From contig CM030863.1 in assembly GCA_018105865.1 (NCBI GenBank), positions 2,717,601 to 2,781,600 on the forward strand: a stretch of 64,000 bases of DNA, written 5' to 3'. The notes beneath the pieces are model-generated. The model ran no database searches, had not been told where the DNA came from, and saw nothing but the letters and a program-made list of their open reading frames with translations. This document shows positions 20,929 to 46,501 of this stretch, piece after piece; the stretch's first letter is position 1; every line of letters begins with the position of its first letter. A program made the position numbers and the translations under genes. This stretch comes from Metaphire vulgaris. Its lineage: Eukaryota > Annelida > Clitellata > Crassiclitellata > Megascolecidae.

Positions 20929-21115
20929 CGCAAATAAATATAGTCAGACGCCATTGGCGTAGTCACGTGCATCATGGGGTTCTGGTGGTCGCCGATGGGA
21001 GAAGGCTCCGATTAATTATCACTCCTGCCAGTGTGGGATTTGAGCAAAACCAATGATAAATTTTATTGGGTGGTGGATGTAGGGTTAATTTGCAACAAAT
21101 TCGATGAATCTAGGT

Positions 21116-21465
21116 CAGCGGTTCTCAAACGTTTTAGGGTTTCTTGCGTGGTGGTTGGTCCCTTAGAAATTTTTGTGCTGACTCGCGGACCTTATAAAAT
21201 TTGAATTTTATCATCAACTGCAATTATCACGCAGGCTACTTGTTTTGTCAATCAATTAATTAATTATCTAATCAGAAAATTTCCAATAGTCGTCAAATTG
21301 AAATTCAAACGGAATCAGCATTAGATCTAAGAGCCATCAGTGTGTTTAGTGTTATGGGGCATTGGTGAGATATCTTGAGAAAGAAATCTATTTACGCCCC
21401 CCCCCTACCCTGAGACCGCTTGGCGGTTTCCTATGGGACCGCGGACCCCAGTTGGAGAACCACCG
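21116..21465. mobile_element. hAT-like MITE family I (CAGCGGTTCTCAA)
   Basis: Begins CAGCGGTTCTCAAACG, ends CAGTTGGAGAACCACCG. Flanks ATCTAGGT (21108-21115) and ATCTAGCT (21466-21473) match at 7 of 8. Confidence 0.75.
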
Positions 21466-21539
21466 ATCTAGCTGAATTGCAGCGAAGTCAAGGCTGGCCC
21501 TGGGAAATAATGTTCTGCTTAATTAAACTGCGTCAACTA

Positions 21540-21777
21540 ACAAAGGTATGGAAGAAATGCAAATGCAAATTGTTTAAGCAGAGGGTGGGTCCTAGAAAGA
21601 CAAATTTTGTAGCGCAAGGGTTGTAGACAAATGGAACAGTTTGGACGAGGTGGGAGTGACAGTTGAAACAGTAAACGGATTCAAAGGCTATCTCTTAAAA
21701 CTAGGCTATCGAATACAGATGGTTACATCAGTGGTTTTCACACAGGCTTACTTAGCCTCCTAAACCACTTAAAATCA

Positions 21778-21815
<38 letters not shown>
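21540..21815 (+). pseudogene. LINE-T ORF2 C-terminus and 3' end with ATT tail
   Basis: The frame around 21560-21720 reads LFKQRVGPRKTNFVAQ, VVDKWNSLDEVGV and VNGFKGYLLKLGYR, the usual end of a non-LTR ORF2, with one frame break near 21615. The tail GTGGTTTTCACACAGGCTTA ... AAATCACATTATT then runs directly into an ATT array (21779-21815). Confidence 0.8.
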
Positions 21816-21816
<1 letters not shown>

Positions 21817-21879
21817 ATATACGTCTAATAAAAACCTTGGTATGACCACTTACAGAAGTGAATCCTGAACCAAAGAAAA

Positions 21880-22170
21880 AAGGAGGCAGAACGCATAGAA
21901 ACCATTCGAGAACAACAAATGCATACGCAAAGCATCACGTATTTCCTGGACCAAACGACTGACCAATAAAGATGTCTTCAGAATGATGTCTCAAACCGAA
22001 AGAGGATTACTAAGGCACACCGAGTCTCGAAAACTGCGCTACATCGGACGCGTCATCGTGAGGCTAAATAAATCACCGTAATATAAAAGCCAGCGCATGG
22101 ACGGGGTTGTTGGTCGAGGGAGAAAGAGAAAAAGGCCGACCAAGGATTTGTTGAATAGATAAAAAAAAGT
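21880..22170 (+). pseudogene. LINE ORF2 C-terminal remnant
   Basis: One frame reads RISWTKRLTNKDVFRMMSQ and LRYIGRVIV and the distal part has RGRKRKRPTKDLL, typical of the same LINE class as 10090-10545. Stops interrupt it. Confidence 0.7.
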
Positions 22171-22179
22171 AGATTGACT

Positions 22180-22468
22180 CAGAGGCGTCATTTGGGGTTG
22201 GGGCCGTGCCCCAAGAAAATGAAAATATTAATTTATAATATATTAGTGTGCAAACAATTGCAAAAATTGCCAAAAATATAAAAAAATTGCAAATTTTCCA
22301 ACATTGGCCCTAAAATTTGCCAAAATTGCTCAAAATTTGCAAAAAATTTGCAAAAATTGCAAAAATGCCTAAAATTTGAGAAAATTTGTCAAAAATTTGC
22401 AAAAAATTGTCAAAAATTTGCAAAAAAAATGTCTTGCCCCCCAAGAAAAGTGTGAAATGACGCCACTG
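22180..22468. mobile_element. hAT-like MITE family E (CAGAGGCGTCAT)
   Basis: Begins CAGAGGCGTCATTTGGGG, ends GTGTGAAATGACGCCACTG. Exact 8-bp duplication GATTGACT (22172-22179 and 22469-22476). The inside is a degenerate array of CAAAAATTG words. Sister copy at 44720-44941. Confidence 0.9.
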
Positions 22469-22839
22469 GATTGACTGAGAGACGATAGCCAAGACAGGAC
22501 AGTTTTATTACAGTTGATGACTGCTGAGTAAAGAAAGGTCTAGAATTCGAGTTGACAGACACTCCAAATTGGACTAAATTTATCTAATTCTAAATCTCGA
22601 TAATTGCTTAATCTTAACACACAGGTTGGCCCAAAAAACCCGGACCGCCCTGCTTCATTATACATAATTTCACAATCTCTGAGTCAAAAGAAGCAAGCAA
22701 TCTGGCGTACTTCTGCACAACATCAATTAGTCATAGCAGGATACATAGCCTACTTCAGCAACAACTAATCATATTCCAGCAACAACTAATTTGATTTTGC
22801 AAACAGATTAATTTTTCGCGAGCACTGTGTCAATTAACA

Positions 22840-23100
<261 letters not shown>

Positions 23101-23180
23101 AGGACAATTTATATAGCGCCATAACATGGTAAAATACCTACGCAAAGGCGCTTTAACAACGTTGACATGTCAATGAAGGT

Positions 23181-23523
23181 CCGAAGGTGACGATGTTAAA
23201 AATCCGCTCGATATCCGTTGATAGGACAAAGAACTAATAGAAACCTTCAGAGTTTGGACAGGAGATTATCATTTCACCCTTAGGCCTAATTAAATATTTA
23301 TTGAAAAATTTTAGGCATTTATTACTACAATTTATTGTTTCTTTCGAAGGGTCTCGATGTAGATAATATCTGTTGTGTGAAAACTATTTTCAAATGAAAC
23401 ATTTAAATGCTCTGAAATTCTTTAACGAATTCTACAAATTGCTTTCAACCGAAACTAATCGTGAAGAGACGACACCGACAGGAAAATAAACTAATTTGAA
23501 AACAATTAAACGTGCAAGAAAAT
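23181..23523. other. No gene seen
   Basis: Unassigned AT-rich sequence between a LINE 3' end and a MITE. Confidence 0.4.
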
Positions 23524-23711
23524 CAGGGGCGTAACAGGAATATGATTTGGGAGGGTATAAATGTTTGAGGGGGTATAAACCTTAACTATAAACCATATAA
23601 ACTATACATATAAACTACATATAACCACATATAAATCACATAAAAAACTTTTTAAGGTAGACTGATTTTGGGGGTATATATACCGATATACAATCCGTCG
23701 CTACGCCCCTG
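23524..23711. mobile_element. hAT-like MITE family A
   Basis: Begins CAGGGGCGTAACAGGAAT, ends CGTCGCTACGCCCCTG. Flanks AAGAAAAT and AAGAATAT match at 7 of 8. Confidence 0.85.
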
Positions 23712-23992
23712 AAGAATATCCTCTGCTTATCACATAAAGTCTTCTCGAGACTTCAAGTCCCATTGTGGCATCTTATTACTGTTTTAAAACAAAGGGGTAG
23801 GCTTAACCAATGACAATCTTTTACATCTATTCCTGACTGCATATCCTCTTTAGTCTGGAATCTCAAGAAGTATATGGACAGACCTCTGGATTACAACTTC
23901 GAATCACCACGGACAAGATCACGACTATGATTTCTTTACTGATGCAACCATGGACTGGTGCTAATGTACTACTACAATGGCGCTAAAGAAGT

Positions 23993-24393
<401 letters not shown>

Positions 24394-24399
24394 ATCGCG

Positions 24400-25000
24400 A
24401 AGGTAAAAGTAAAAGTAAAACAGCTGGCAATATGTGACAAAAGATTTATCCCTGTTCTGTACGTACACGGATACATTAACGAGAGGCGCACAAGCATCTA
24501 GCATAAACATGTAATAGCAATCAGGACAAGAGATCGTTATTAATATAAAGGAAGGCTGAAATGCAGCAGTACATAAAATACAAAATCTAGCATTGTCAAC
24601 ATTATTAATAGTTGAACTGGACTATTTACACAAATTCTTACACAGATGATCTTACTGTAGCATCATACTGTACAACTAGAGCTAATTTATATTACAGTGA
24701 CATATAGAGTTACTTTACAATCAGTTCTCTCTGCATCAATACAAATTAATGCCTTTTAGCAATATTACCAGGACATGTAATGCCATCTTCGAGCAGATAT
24801 GTTACATTTGATAAAATGATTGTCTTATTAACAACTTCAGTATATTTGTTACAAGAAAGTATATACAGAAATGCAGAGAATAAAAGTAGGTTTTCGGAGG
24901 AAGGGTTGGCCACCGGCCGAGGTCACCCCCAATTTGCCACCTCTACCATAAAAACAGTAATCGCATATTGATAAGACTAGCATACTTATTTCTGCTTCGT
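24400..25000. other. No gene seen
   Basis: Unassigned sequence with short open frames only. Confidence 0.4.
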
Positions 25001-25010
25001 TATCACTAAT

Positions 25011-25209
25011 CAGTGTTTATACAGGCCTGCTAGGAGGGGAGATTCCCCCCCCCCAAAAAAAAAACCCTTCAAAATTCTCCACAAAAATCCAAACACTTAC
25101 ACAAATTTTGCATTGAACTGTGTCTTTTCCTCTCCAACCAAGTCGATTCCCCTCCCCGAAAGCCTCAATTCCCCCCTTCCCAAAGGCCTGGAGTCTGGAC
25201 AAAACACTG
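25011..25209. mobile_element. hAT-like MITE family F (CAGTGTTTA)
   Basis: Begins CAGTGTTTATACAGGCC, ends GGACAAAACACTG. Flanks ATCACTAAT and ATCACTACA are similar. The inside has poly-C and poly-A tracts. Confidence 0.7.
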
Positions 25210-25433
25210 ATCACTACATACTAGTTCCGCAATGTTAATAAGTTGCTTAGTGTTTAGCGTAATTTTCAATAACAACAGTGAAACAATTCAGGTTGGTAGA
25301 AAATGTCAATTGATACGTTTTGCACGAATCACTCTACTGTCTAGAATGGAGGGTAATCTGTAGTAAGTAAGATACACCCACATGTACACGTGGTGAAATT
25401 AAGGAGGGTCTGCATACAGTGATGTCTGTCAAT

Positions 25434-25435
<2 letters not shown>

Positions 25436-25491
<56 letters not shown>
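25436..25491. repeat. AT microsatellite
   Basis: About 27 AT units directly abutting the duplicated otopetrin intron/exon fragment. Confidence 0.95.
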
Positions 25492-25495
<4 letters not shown>

Positions 25496-25708
25496 GATTC
25501 GTGGCTGGAGATAACAATTGACAAAACCACAGAAGTTTTTAGTGCGGTGGCGTAGCCAGGATTTCCGAAAGGGTGGTTGTTTTGGTTTTGATCATAGCCA
25601 ACTTCGAAAAATCTTGAGAAAAAAAAAAGGTCATACTCATCTTTCCTCTTGTACTTTTTCCCTTTGCAGACGTGCTGACAAGAGGTAAAAGGTCGTCTTA
25701 CATATATA

Positions 25709-25720
<12 letters not shown>
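25492..25720 (-). repeat. Partial duplicate of otopetrin intron 5 end with MITE B
   Basis: GGCGATTCGTGGCTGGAGAT and the following bases match 27572-27790, which is the exon 6 acceptor, the adjoining intron and the start of a family B MITE. Only about 8 bp of exon is included before the AT array, so it cannot encode the channel. A second AT array follows at 25701-25763. Confidence 0.85.
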
Positions 25721-25772
<52 letters not shown>

Positions 25773-25868
25773 TAAAGTATGATAGGAATGCGAAAAATAT
25801 AAACGGTAACGAACGACTGCTCTGTAAATATTTAAATATATTGCAACCTCTGGGTCACGTGACTGTAT

Positions 25869-25958
25869 TCATTCATTCATTCATTCATTCAATCATGGAC
25901 AATTTCTATAGCGCTGTGACAAGGCTGAGGTCTACAACAAAAGCGCTTTGACATCTCA
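25869..25958 (-). mobile_element. CR1-like LINE 3' end
   Basis: The reverse complement of 25869-25958 closely matches the LINE 3' end at 605-693: AAGCGCTTTTGTTGT, CCTCAGCCTTGT, ACAGCGCTATAGAA and a terminal ATGA repeat (ATTC on this strand). Confidence 0.85.
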
Positions 25959-26212
25959 CTCACGATATAAAACCACGGTATATATAATACCGCATTCACG
26001 ATATAATACCGCATAAGTACACGAAAGTTCATGCATTTTTAACCCAGGGTTGTCAATATATCTACAGCGAAACAGAATGGTTCCGTTTTATTGGGCCACC
26101 CCATATATATACACTATATATATACAATATCCAATCTAATAAGATCAAAGGTAGATAACAGCTATCGGTTATTGTCTTAAAAGAATTCTGTCAGCTGTAA
26201 CTTTCTCTGACG

Positions 26213-38917
<12,705 letters not shown>

Positions 38918-38971
38918 AATAATAACTTTGATCTATAAGAACAGAAATTACCGTAAGTATTACATATAGAC

Positions 38972-38973
<2 letters not shown>

Positions 38974-39052
<79 letters not shown>

Positions 39053-39267
39053 TAATATTAATAATTAATATTATTATTATATAATTATATAATATAAAAC
39101 ATATATTATTTTTTAATGGTAATAATGGTTGGAAGGATATTAATTTCCAGGTGTCTATAATCTACAGAATTCCCGGAACCCCAAATTACACACAAAATTT
39201 CCGGGACATAAAATTGCACCAGAAAATCCTGGGAAGCCTAAATTGAATAATAATAATAATAATAATG

Positions 39268-39302
<35 letters not shown>
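38974..39302. repeat. AAT arrays
   Basis: AAT units at 38974-39050 and 39246-39302, the second followed by GGTTTAAAGTGGTTCTGTAG, a LINE-T-like 3' end in minus orientation. Confidence 0.9.
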
Positions 39303-39303
<1 letters not shown>

Positions 39304-39372
39304 GAAAAATAAGGTTTAAAGTGGTTCTGTAGGATTTGATGATGAACCATACCTAACTCCAAATTACAACAG

Positions 39373-39830
39373 CGACAGTGGCGGGCAAAGGGGAGGGGCT
39401 GATGGGGCGGTGGCCCCGGGCATCCACCAAATGGGGCATCAGGATTGACTCGGCGACCTTCTTTTGCTAGTCAACACTTTTTACATGAAAGCCCTTCCAA
39501 ATTATCGATTTGGACCAGAGCCGAACTATATAAAAATATAGCTGGCTCTGTTTGGACCCCGGTTTCCAAGCTAAATAAGGGCACCCTAATTGTCTCGGCG
39601 ACCTTTTCTTGCTCGTAAACGCCTAACCTAGGTGGTGACGGGGACATCAAAATTAAATTGGGCCTCGGGCGTCCACCCTTGGACTACCAGTAGTCTAGGG
39701 TCAGGGTTATTTCTAGGATTATCAATTGGGGGTGCTGGTATATTCTGGGGTGTTCTCCCAAAAAGTCTGACAAGCAAGAAATAGGTCATCCGGCTCTCAG
39801 ATTGGGGGGAGGCTGTTGGGGGTGTCGGTC
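39373..39830. mobile_element. MITE-like region with three copies of the shared motif
   Basis: Starts CAGTGGCGGGCAAAGGGG. Motif variants lie at 39455-39475 and 39598-39620 (minus) and 39766-39790 (plus). A right end was not found. Probably two or three truncated elements. Confidence 0.5.
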
Positions 39831-39934
39831 TCAGATGGAGGGTTTGAGTGTTAGGGGGGTGTAAAAATATCTCTATCTATGGTCCAACACTCTTGGCACG
39901 CCACGAAGCAGAGAATTCTTCGAGACTGAATATT

Positions 39935-40262
39935 GACTGGAGAAAGCAATGGCAAACTAGGCCTTCTCTAGACAGTGTTTATTCTAGGCATTCTCTAGGG
40001 GGGGGAATTCCCCCTTCCAAAGTTTTAAAATTCCTCGAAAAATTTTTTATGTTGGCTGGGGGATGGAAATTTCCCCCAAAAGTGTGGAGACTCAGACCTT
40101 GTTCTCCCCCACAAACATTTCAAATCCCCCCAATGTCAAGGTGGCTAGAACAAACACTGTTCTCTAGACGAATGGCTTTAGCCACCCGCGTCGCTGCTTG
40201 ACCAACACCGGAGATCAGCGCCGAGCACAACGCTGGAAATCGAGTGTGGGCAACCGTTTACC
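39935..40262 (+). mobile_element. SINE-1 body interrupted by a MITE
   Basis: GACTGGAGAAAGCAATGGCA AACTAGG, then after the insertion AATGGCTTTAGCCACCCGCG, ACACCGGAGATCAGCGCCGA, matching 43390-43490. The interruption is 39973-40159. Confidence 0.85.
39973..40159. mobile_element. hAT-like MITE family F nested in SINE-1
   Basis: Begins CAGTGTTTATTCTAGGC, ends GGCTAGAACAAACACTG. Flanked by TTCTCTAGA on both sides (39964-39972 and 40160-40168). Confidence 0.92.
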
Positions 40263-40560
40263 TCTTATTTATACCAATGCGCGGCAATCTTTAAATCGGG
40301 TCATTATACGAAAAACAAACGGTACACGGAATGGAAAATTTCGGCGGAGTGTTTGAACAATAGGCCTCTAAGCTGTAGATGTCAGGGGCGATTCGCAGTT
40401 GTATATGCATCAGAAATCCTGGAAACTGTCAGCCATCTCATTGTGCAACTTTCAGATCTTTAACTTACATTGTCAAGTCCGGCCTTTATGTTGGACAGTC
40501 CGTTTATTTATGATGGAAGTCTTTGTATGAGTCAGTTAATTCGAAGTTTCCTTTGTACGT
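40263..40560. other. No gene seen
   Basis: Unassigned; AT dinucleotide repeats follow at 40575-40680. Confidence 0.4.
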
Positions 40561-40579
40561 CGCGCATCGATATATGATG

Positions 40580-40613
<34 letters not shown>

Positions 40614-40971
40614 TATATATATATATATATATAGCATGATATATATAATATATGATCTGTATATATATACTCTATAGTATTGTGAATTCAAATGCTCTAT
40701 AGGCGTTATCCTGGTCCCGATGGAATACCAATAGAACAACTCAAATAAGAAGTAGCAGTGATCAACAGAAAGCACGGGATCTGCAGAGCATTGTGGGAAA
40801 GAGGGTTCAAGGTTCACGGAGCAGTGGCCTGGAAAATGGACATACTCATCCGCGTTCTCCCACTTCCATGAAAGTAGATCGTATAGAAACTGCGATAACT
40901 ATAAAACATTTGCACTGGTTTCGCATGCAAATGTGACGTTTCCATCCGCTGTCAACACTTAAAACTCGTCT

Positions 40972-41044
40972 TAAAACCCCTTAACTGGAGATCCCGGATA
41001 TATCCGTCCATTTTACATTGAGTTACAGTTAAATACACGGTTAA
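40972..41044. mobile_element. Short TTAA-bounded MITE, copy 2
   Basis: Inverted relative to copies at 17927 and 41236: CCCCTTAACTGGAGATCCCG ... AATACACGGTTAA. Confidence 0.7.
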
Positions 41045-41235
41045 CGGATGTCTAGGAGAAATCAAATAATCAATATGAGTATCTTAGTCGAGGGTGAAAA
41101 CAATTCTTTACAACGACACATTTCTCATAAAATACATATTTAATCTTAAACAATATAAAAGATCAAATTAACAACTGACAGCTGCCATTCAATATCAAAT
41201 TCTAAATAGTCTTCCACTAGCGGCAACTTCTATTA

Positions 41236-41315
41236 TTAACCCCTTAACCGTGTATTTATCTGTAACTCAATGTAAAATGGACGTATATATCCAGGATCCC
41301 CAGTTAAGGGGTTAA
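41236..41315. mobile_element. Short TTAA-bounded MITE, copy 3
   Basis: TTAACCCCTTAACCGTG ... CCCCAGTTAAGGGGTTAA, with the same interior as the other two. Confidence 0.75.
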
Positions 41316-41881
41316 TTCTGCAGCATCACCAATAAGACGATGAGCCAGAATTCGCTCAGAATGAATCGATAGCAAAATTTGAGGATGCTCAGGATTAGGA
41401 AATTGATATAAATTGATATGTATAGGAAATAATATAAAAAACACAAGGAACTGAAAAAAAATTAAAAACATATTTTTAAATAAAAATAAAAAACATTAAA
41501 ACATTTTTAAAACGTATTTTTAAATACAAAATAAAAACCATAAAAGACGTTTTTACATCTATGCTTCAAATTAAGTTATTATCCAGTACAAGCCAAACCC
41601 TTGGAATTCTCCTGACGACAAGTATTAACCTGCCCCAGTTTTGTTTTCGATCTTTAAACACTGAGCAGCGAGATGGCAGAACTATTTGCGGGGATATCAC
41701 AACGCCAAGAGTCAATGTCCTACGCGTGAGCCCCAAAACCCCACCAGGGGCGTCCGCAGAAATTTTTCAAGGGAGGTGCAAAACAGGGTCTTCCGACAAA
41801 AGAAACAAGCAGTTTTACTTGTATTCATAACTTAACAATAATTTTTCCAATGGATGCAATTGCACCCCTCCGGATGCCCAT
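41316..41881. other. No gene seen
   Basis: A-rich degenerate region (41450-41545) and unassigned sequence. Confidence 0.4.
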
Positions 41882-42037
41882 CAGGGGTGTAGCGACGGGG
41901 GTGTATATCGGTATATATACTCCCAAAATCAGACTACCTTAAAAGTTTTTATGTGTTTTTAAGATTTACAAAGTTTTTAGATTTTATATCCCCATGTCAC
42001 ATTATAACCCCAGATCAAATTTCTGGCTACGCCCCTG
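41882..42037. mobile_element. hAT-like MITE family A
   Basis: Begins CAGGGGTGTAGCGACGGGGG, ends CTGGCTACGCCCCTG. Exact 8-bp duplication ATGCCCAT (41874-41881 and 42038-42045). Confidence 0.92.
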
Positions 42038-42199
42038 ATGCCCATGAATCCCCAGAAATTAAAATGCTAGTTTACAATTGAAATTTTCAGCTCCCCTAGA
42101 GGGCAAATAAACTTCGCGAGCCCCTAATACGAAAATAGGTCTATAATAATTATTAATGTTTTAGTAACTTGTCATAATGACACATCTTATGCGCCACAA

Positions 42200-42201
<2 letters not shown>

Positions 42202-42277
<76 letters not shown>
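42202..42277. repeat. ATT microsatellite
   Basis: About 25 ATT units. Confidence 0.95.
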
Positions 42278-42449
42278 AACTTCAGCCGGAATGATGAAAC
42301 TGTTACCGATGGGCTACTGAGGTCGACAATTTCCCTAGAGTCCAATGTTGCAGCCCAGTGAACCAGGAAGAGATATCTGTGAAAAAAATTGTCGCTGGTT
42401 TGAAACAAATTCTTACCGCTGCTACCAACTTATTGTCGGTCAAAAACAA

Positions 42450-42700
42450 GTCAAAGTCCTTCCCCGAGCCTCACGGGCCCATAGGGCGGCGCTGATCTCC
42501 GTTGCTATGGCCCTCAGCCAGTCGTGCAATGCCACGGATACGGGGCTAGTGTATCGCGTAGCGTACCTGTTTGACTTATCGCAGAGATTTTTACCACTGC
42601 TCCTCATTTTACCACCGCGAATAATAATTTTAATCTGTTTAAAGAATCTGTCGCCATTTCTTTCAACTGAGGCAGTAATAAAGATATATACCAGTATATA
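42450..42700 (-). mobile_element. SINE-2 body (inverted) and a LINE scrap
   Basis: 42450-42620 is the reverse complement of the 18608-18856 body (AAGTCAAAGTCCTTCCC ... CTGATCTCCGTTGCTATGGC ... GGATACGGGGCTAGTGTATC). Beyond it, 42630-42690 reads LSPFLSTEAVIKIYTS on the plus strand, like a LINE thumb region. Confidence 0.75.
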
Positions 42701-43209
42701 TTATATATATATATATAATTTATATATATATATATATAACTTACCTATCGAAGGTTATTTGATATTTCAGTACTTCATTGACAACCCACGCCTGACTTAC
42801 TCTTTCGGAATAATTCTAAGACCATTACAAATCACCACGCGTCTGACTATAACTAGGCCTAGTCAACGCCATTTAGTCCAGTCGGACGGACCAATCAGCC
42901 ACGTTAATCGACTTTTTAGGCCGCCGATGACAGACCAGACCAGACCGAACTGCCTTAGCCTGCTTGGATCGTCTTCAGTAAAAACATAGAACCTTGGTAC
43001 TGGTTGTAAGCTTCGAGGGAATGTTCCATCGCTGACACCGTTACGCTGGGTGAATGTAGTCAAGATGACAACAATACACCGTAACTGTAAGATAACAGCT
43101 GCTAAAAATAGACTCAGAGAGGCACACAAGAGTAGTCTAATAAATCGAATATTCGCCAAATTAAATGACGCTTTAACAATAGCGCCTCATAAGAATAAGT
43201 CTGTAGCAC

Positions 43210-43505
43210 TGTGGCACTATGGGCGGGAAGTTAGCTGAGTGGTAACAACACTGGACGATGGAGCAGAAGGTCGCGGGTTCGATCCCCGCAGGAGCCCTGA
43301 GGTCGACTCAGCCTTCATTTGCTAGAGGGCGGTGGCAACTGAGCAGCAGCTGTGGCTGCGAAGGTAAAACGAGGGTCTAGAGGAAGCAATGACAAACTAC
43401 TCTAGATTAATGGCTTTAGCCACCTACGTCGCTGCTTGCCTGACACCGGAGATCAGCGCCGGGCCCGACGTTCGAAATCGAGTATGAGCGAACCTTTACC
43501 TTTAC
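43210..43505 (+). mobile_element. tRNA-headed SINE-1, best copy
   Basis: GGGCGGGAAGTTAGCTGAGT, GGTAACAACACTGGACGATG, GTCGCGGGTTCGATCCCCGC (B box), then GAGGTCGACTCAGCCTTCAT, GCTGCGAAGGTAAAACGAGG, GTCTAGAGGAAGCAATGACA, ACCGGAGATCAGCGCCGG and a TTTACCTTTAC end. Confidence 0.9.
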
Positions 43506-43545
43506 TATGGCACTAGTCACGAGACTAAGATGCAACATAGATTAA

Positions 43546-43623
43546 TACAGGGTGGTGCAAAAACCGGATTATATTAGATGCAAACCTAAGTGTTACTAGT
43601 CCGGTTTTTTGCGCCACCCTGTA
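43546..43623. mobile_element. Palindromic TA-flanked MITE, copy 1
   Basis: TACAGGGTGGTGCAAAAACC ... GGTTTTTTGCGCCACCCTGTA, 78 bp, almost a full hairpin. Sister at 48934-49016. TA ends suggest Tc1/mariner. Confidence 0.8.
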
Positions 43624-43795
43624 TTAGCATTGGCGTAGCCAGCCACAGGGAAACCTGGAGTCCCGGTCCGCCCATTCGGGCCGGAACCGGTCGTGAGATT
43701 CGTCCAAAACCGAGGAGTAGTTGCGGGTGGGGGATGGAGGGGGTGAAAGGCCTAGTATTGAATAGAGGAGAATCCACCGAACTTCAAAGAACCTT

Positions 43796-43991
43796 CAGGG
43801 TTTATTCTAGGCCGTTTCCGGGAGGAAAATTGCCCTTTCCCCGAAAATTCAAATCCCCCCAGGAAATTTTGGCACACTACATCAACTAACACCAGCTCCC
43901 TAGCTGACTTCCCCCGGATTTTTCAGTTCCCCTACCCGGCTTTGTCAGTTCCTTCCATCCCCCGGAGTCCAGGAGTCTAGATTAAGCACTG
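43796..43991. mobile_element. hAT-like MITE family F
   Basis: Begins CAGGGTTTATTCTAGGCC, ends GTCTAGATTAAGCACTG. No duplication seen. Interior matches 46831-47024. Confidence 0.75.
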
Positions 43992-44343
43992 CGCTTGATG
44001 CGAGGAACTTTTCTGCTCGCGTCTAGTTTTGGACAGAAAATGTCGACGATTCCCGTATTCTGAAATCCTGGTTCGCCACCGAAAATATTAGGGTCAAAAC
44101 CGTGGACAATGGACATATGTGGGTCTTCGGAGATCTTCCACGTCATCTCTAGGACCAAAGAAATAAATCTACTTCATAAAACAAGAGGTTCAGAGCTTCT
44201 ATCACACAGACTGATTAATTATCACTATAGATAGAGTTTGTGGTATCGGAAAGCGAAGCCAGTTTTCCGCCATTCTACTGTATAAATACAATGTTTGTCA
44301 ATGATTTTCTTACTCTTTCCACATCTCGACAACGGTTACCAGA

Positions 44344-44536
44344 CAGTGGCGGCTCCAGGATTTGGCAAGTGGGGGGCCGTTGGGGTGGCAACTTCTAATC
44401 ATGGGTGGCCAACCATTTGTTGTTAGGTATGTAGTATTAAGTATAGGGTCCAAACAGAGGGTCCACTGCATGGGGGTCCAGGCACTCAATAGGGGACACA
44501 GGTCCCCCCGGGCCACCCTCTGTGGAGCCGCCACTG
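44344..44536. mobile_element. hAT-like MITE family C (CAGTGGCGGCTCCA)
   Basis: Begins CAGTGGCGGCTCCAGG, ends TGTGGAGCCGCCACTG. Exact duplication TTACCAGA (44336-44343 and 44537-44544). Confidence 0.93.
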
Positions 44537-44719
44537 TTACCAGAGCAGCACTAAGCGCATAATGGTGGAAAAATTGCTTCAACTTTTGACTGATGATATC
44601 TGTCGGTAATTAAGCTCTATGTTCTATCTGGATTCGATTGGGGAACCCTCGCTCAAATCCCCATCAAACCCCAGTTCTTGATCTTAGACCTGCACAATCG
44701 ATAGTTTCACTGGTAATTC

Positions 44720-44941
44720 CAGAGGCGTCATCTGGGGGCCCCAAGGAAATGAAAAGCAGAATGTATAATGTATTAAACAAATGTGAAATGTGCAAAAAAT
44801 TCGCAAAAATTGCCAAAAATTTGCCAAAAATGTTAAAAATTGCAAATTTGCCAAAATTGACCCAAACATTTGCCAAAATTGCCAAAATTTGCAAAAAATT
44901 ATTATCTCGCCCCCAAAGAAAAGTGTGAAATGACAGTACTG
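44720..44941. mobile_element. hAT-like MITE family E
   Basis: Begins CAGAGGCGTCATCTGGGG, ends GTGAAATGACAGTACTG. Exact duplication GGTAATTC (44712-44719 and 44942-44949). Interior of CAAAAATTG words as at 22180-22468. Confidence 0.9.
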
Positions 44942-45282
44942 GGTAATTCCATTCTTAACCGATTTTCTCCAACTAGGCCTAATTCTCCCGTTAGGCGGTT
45001 CGACGTAATAATGAATCAGAGCACACATAGTGAGCGGATGTAGCCTGACTGATCGTGTAACGTTCTCTGTAAAGTCTTCATTTTAAGAAAGCCTTTCGGA
45101 AACGTCTATGCAAACAATCGCCACACAATGCAGAACAAACAATTCAGACTGCCAAAAAAACTTCACTAAATTTATTTAACGCATTTTAAAAAACCAAAAT
45201 AATGATGCTTTGCTATCGGGATTACGAAGAGAATTTTTACATGTTTTCACAAAAGACTTGCAGCACCAAGAGCACTATAAAT

Positions 45283-45544
<262 letters not shown>

Positions 45545-45889
45545 GAGATATCCTTTCTCCTACAACGAATATCAGTGACACTCCATAGATTTAACGCAGT
45601 CGCCTTCCACGGAACTTTCACATAAATAATAATAATTCAGATTTAAAAAATAATAACAGTAATAATAACATATTCAAGTGTTCGTGCAGAAGAAAACTAA
45701 AGACATGTCCTGCGACGTCTAGGCTACGAAGAACGCACTTGAAGATGGCGAAGACGCGTTGGAATGGGGAAAGACCGTACAAACGCCATTCCGATATTCC
45801 AGACGGGTGAATACGACTGCATTTACGGAATGCCTTTGATCGTTCTTAGCGGATTTCGCGTATTCTCGTCCAGAGCAAATGCACATTAT

Positions 45890-45907
45890 TTTTATTATTA
45901 TTATTAT

Positions 45908-46001
<94 letters not shown>

Positions 46002-46002
46002 G

Positions 46003-46038
<36 letters not shown>
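45890..46038. repeat. ATT then CTA microsatellite
   Basis: Short ATT run and about 43 CTA units. Confidence 0.95.
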
Positions 46039-46089
46039 AACTGACAATTTCTTGTGCGCCATGTTACCAAAATGTCAGGAGCAAGGAGG

Positions 46090-46280
46090 CAGTGGCGGCT
46101 CTAGGATTTGGCAAGTGGGGGACCGTTGGGGTGGCAACTTCTAATCATAGGGGCAACCATTTGTTGTTTAATGTATGTAGCATTAAGTATAGGATCCCAA
46201 CTGGGGAGGGGACAATGGGGGCCCAAGGCACTCAATAGGGGGCACGGGCCCCTCTGATCCCCCCGGTGGAGCCGCCACTG
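46090..46280. mobile_element. hAT-like MITE family C
   Basis: Begins CAGTGGCGGCTCTAGG, ends GGTGGAGCCGCCACTG. Flanks contain GAGCAAGG and GAGCAAAG but offset by three bases. Confidence 0.88.
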
Positions 46281-46501
46281 GAGCAAAGGCACATTACAGA
46301 GTCCAATAAAAATAGATAAAATAACAGTCTTAAAAAATCATGAGGCATGAAGCATCTTATGCTTTTAATTGCGCAACGGTAAATAAATGACCGTGTCTTC
46401 GTTCTTTTTTAACTCCATCTGAAGCATTTAGCTGGAGTCTACATTCCAACTGACTTGACCCTCTCTCTGGAAAGCATTGACTTCATCCGTTCGAGCCTTA
46501 A

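Noticed and set aside
43217..43300. Apparent tRNA gene
   Set aside because: A and B boxes are present but the acceptor stem does not pair and the unit is part of a dispersed SINE with a common body.
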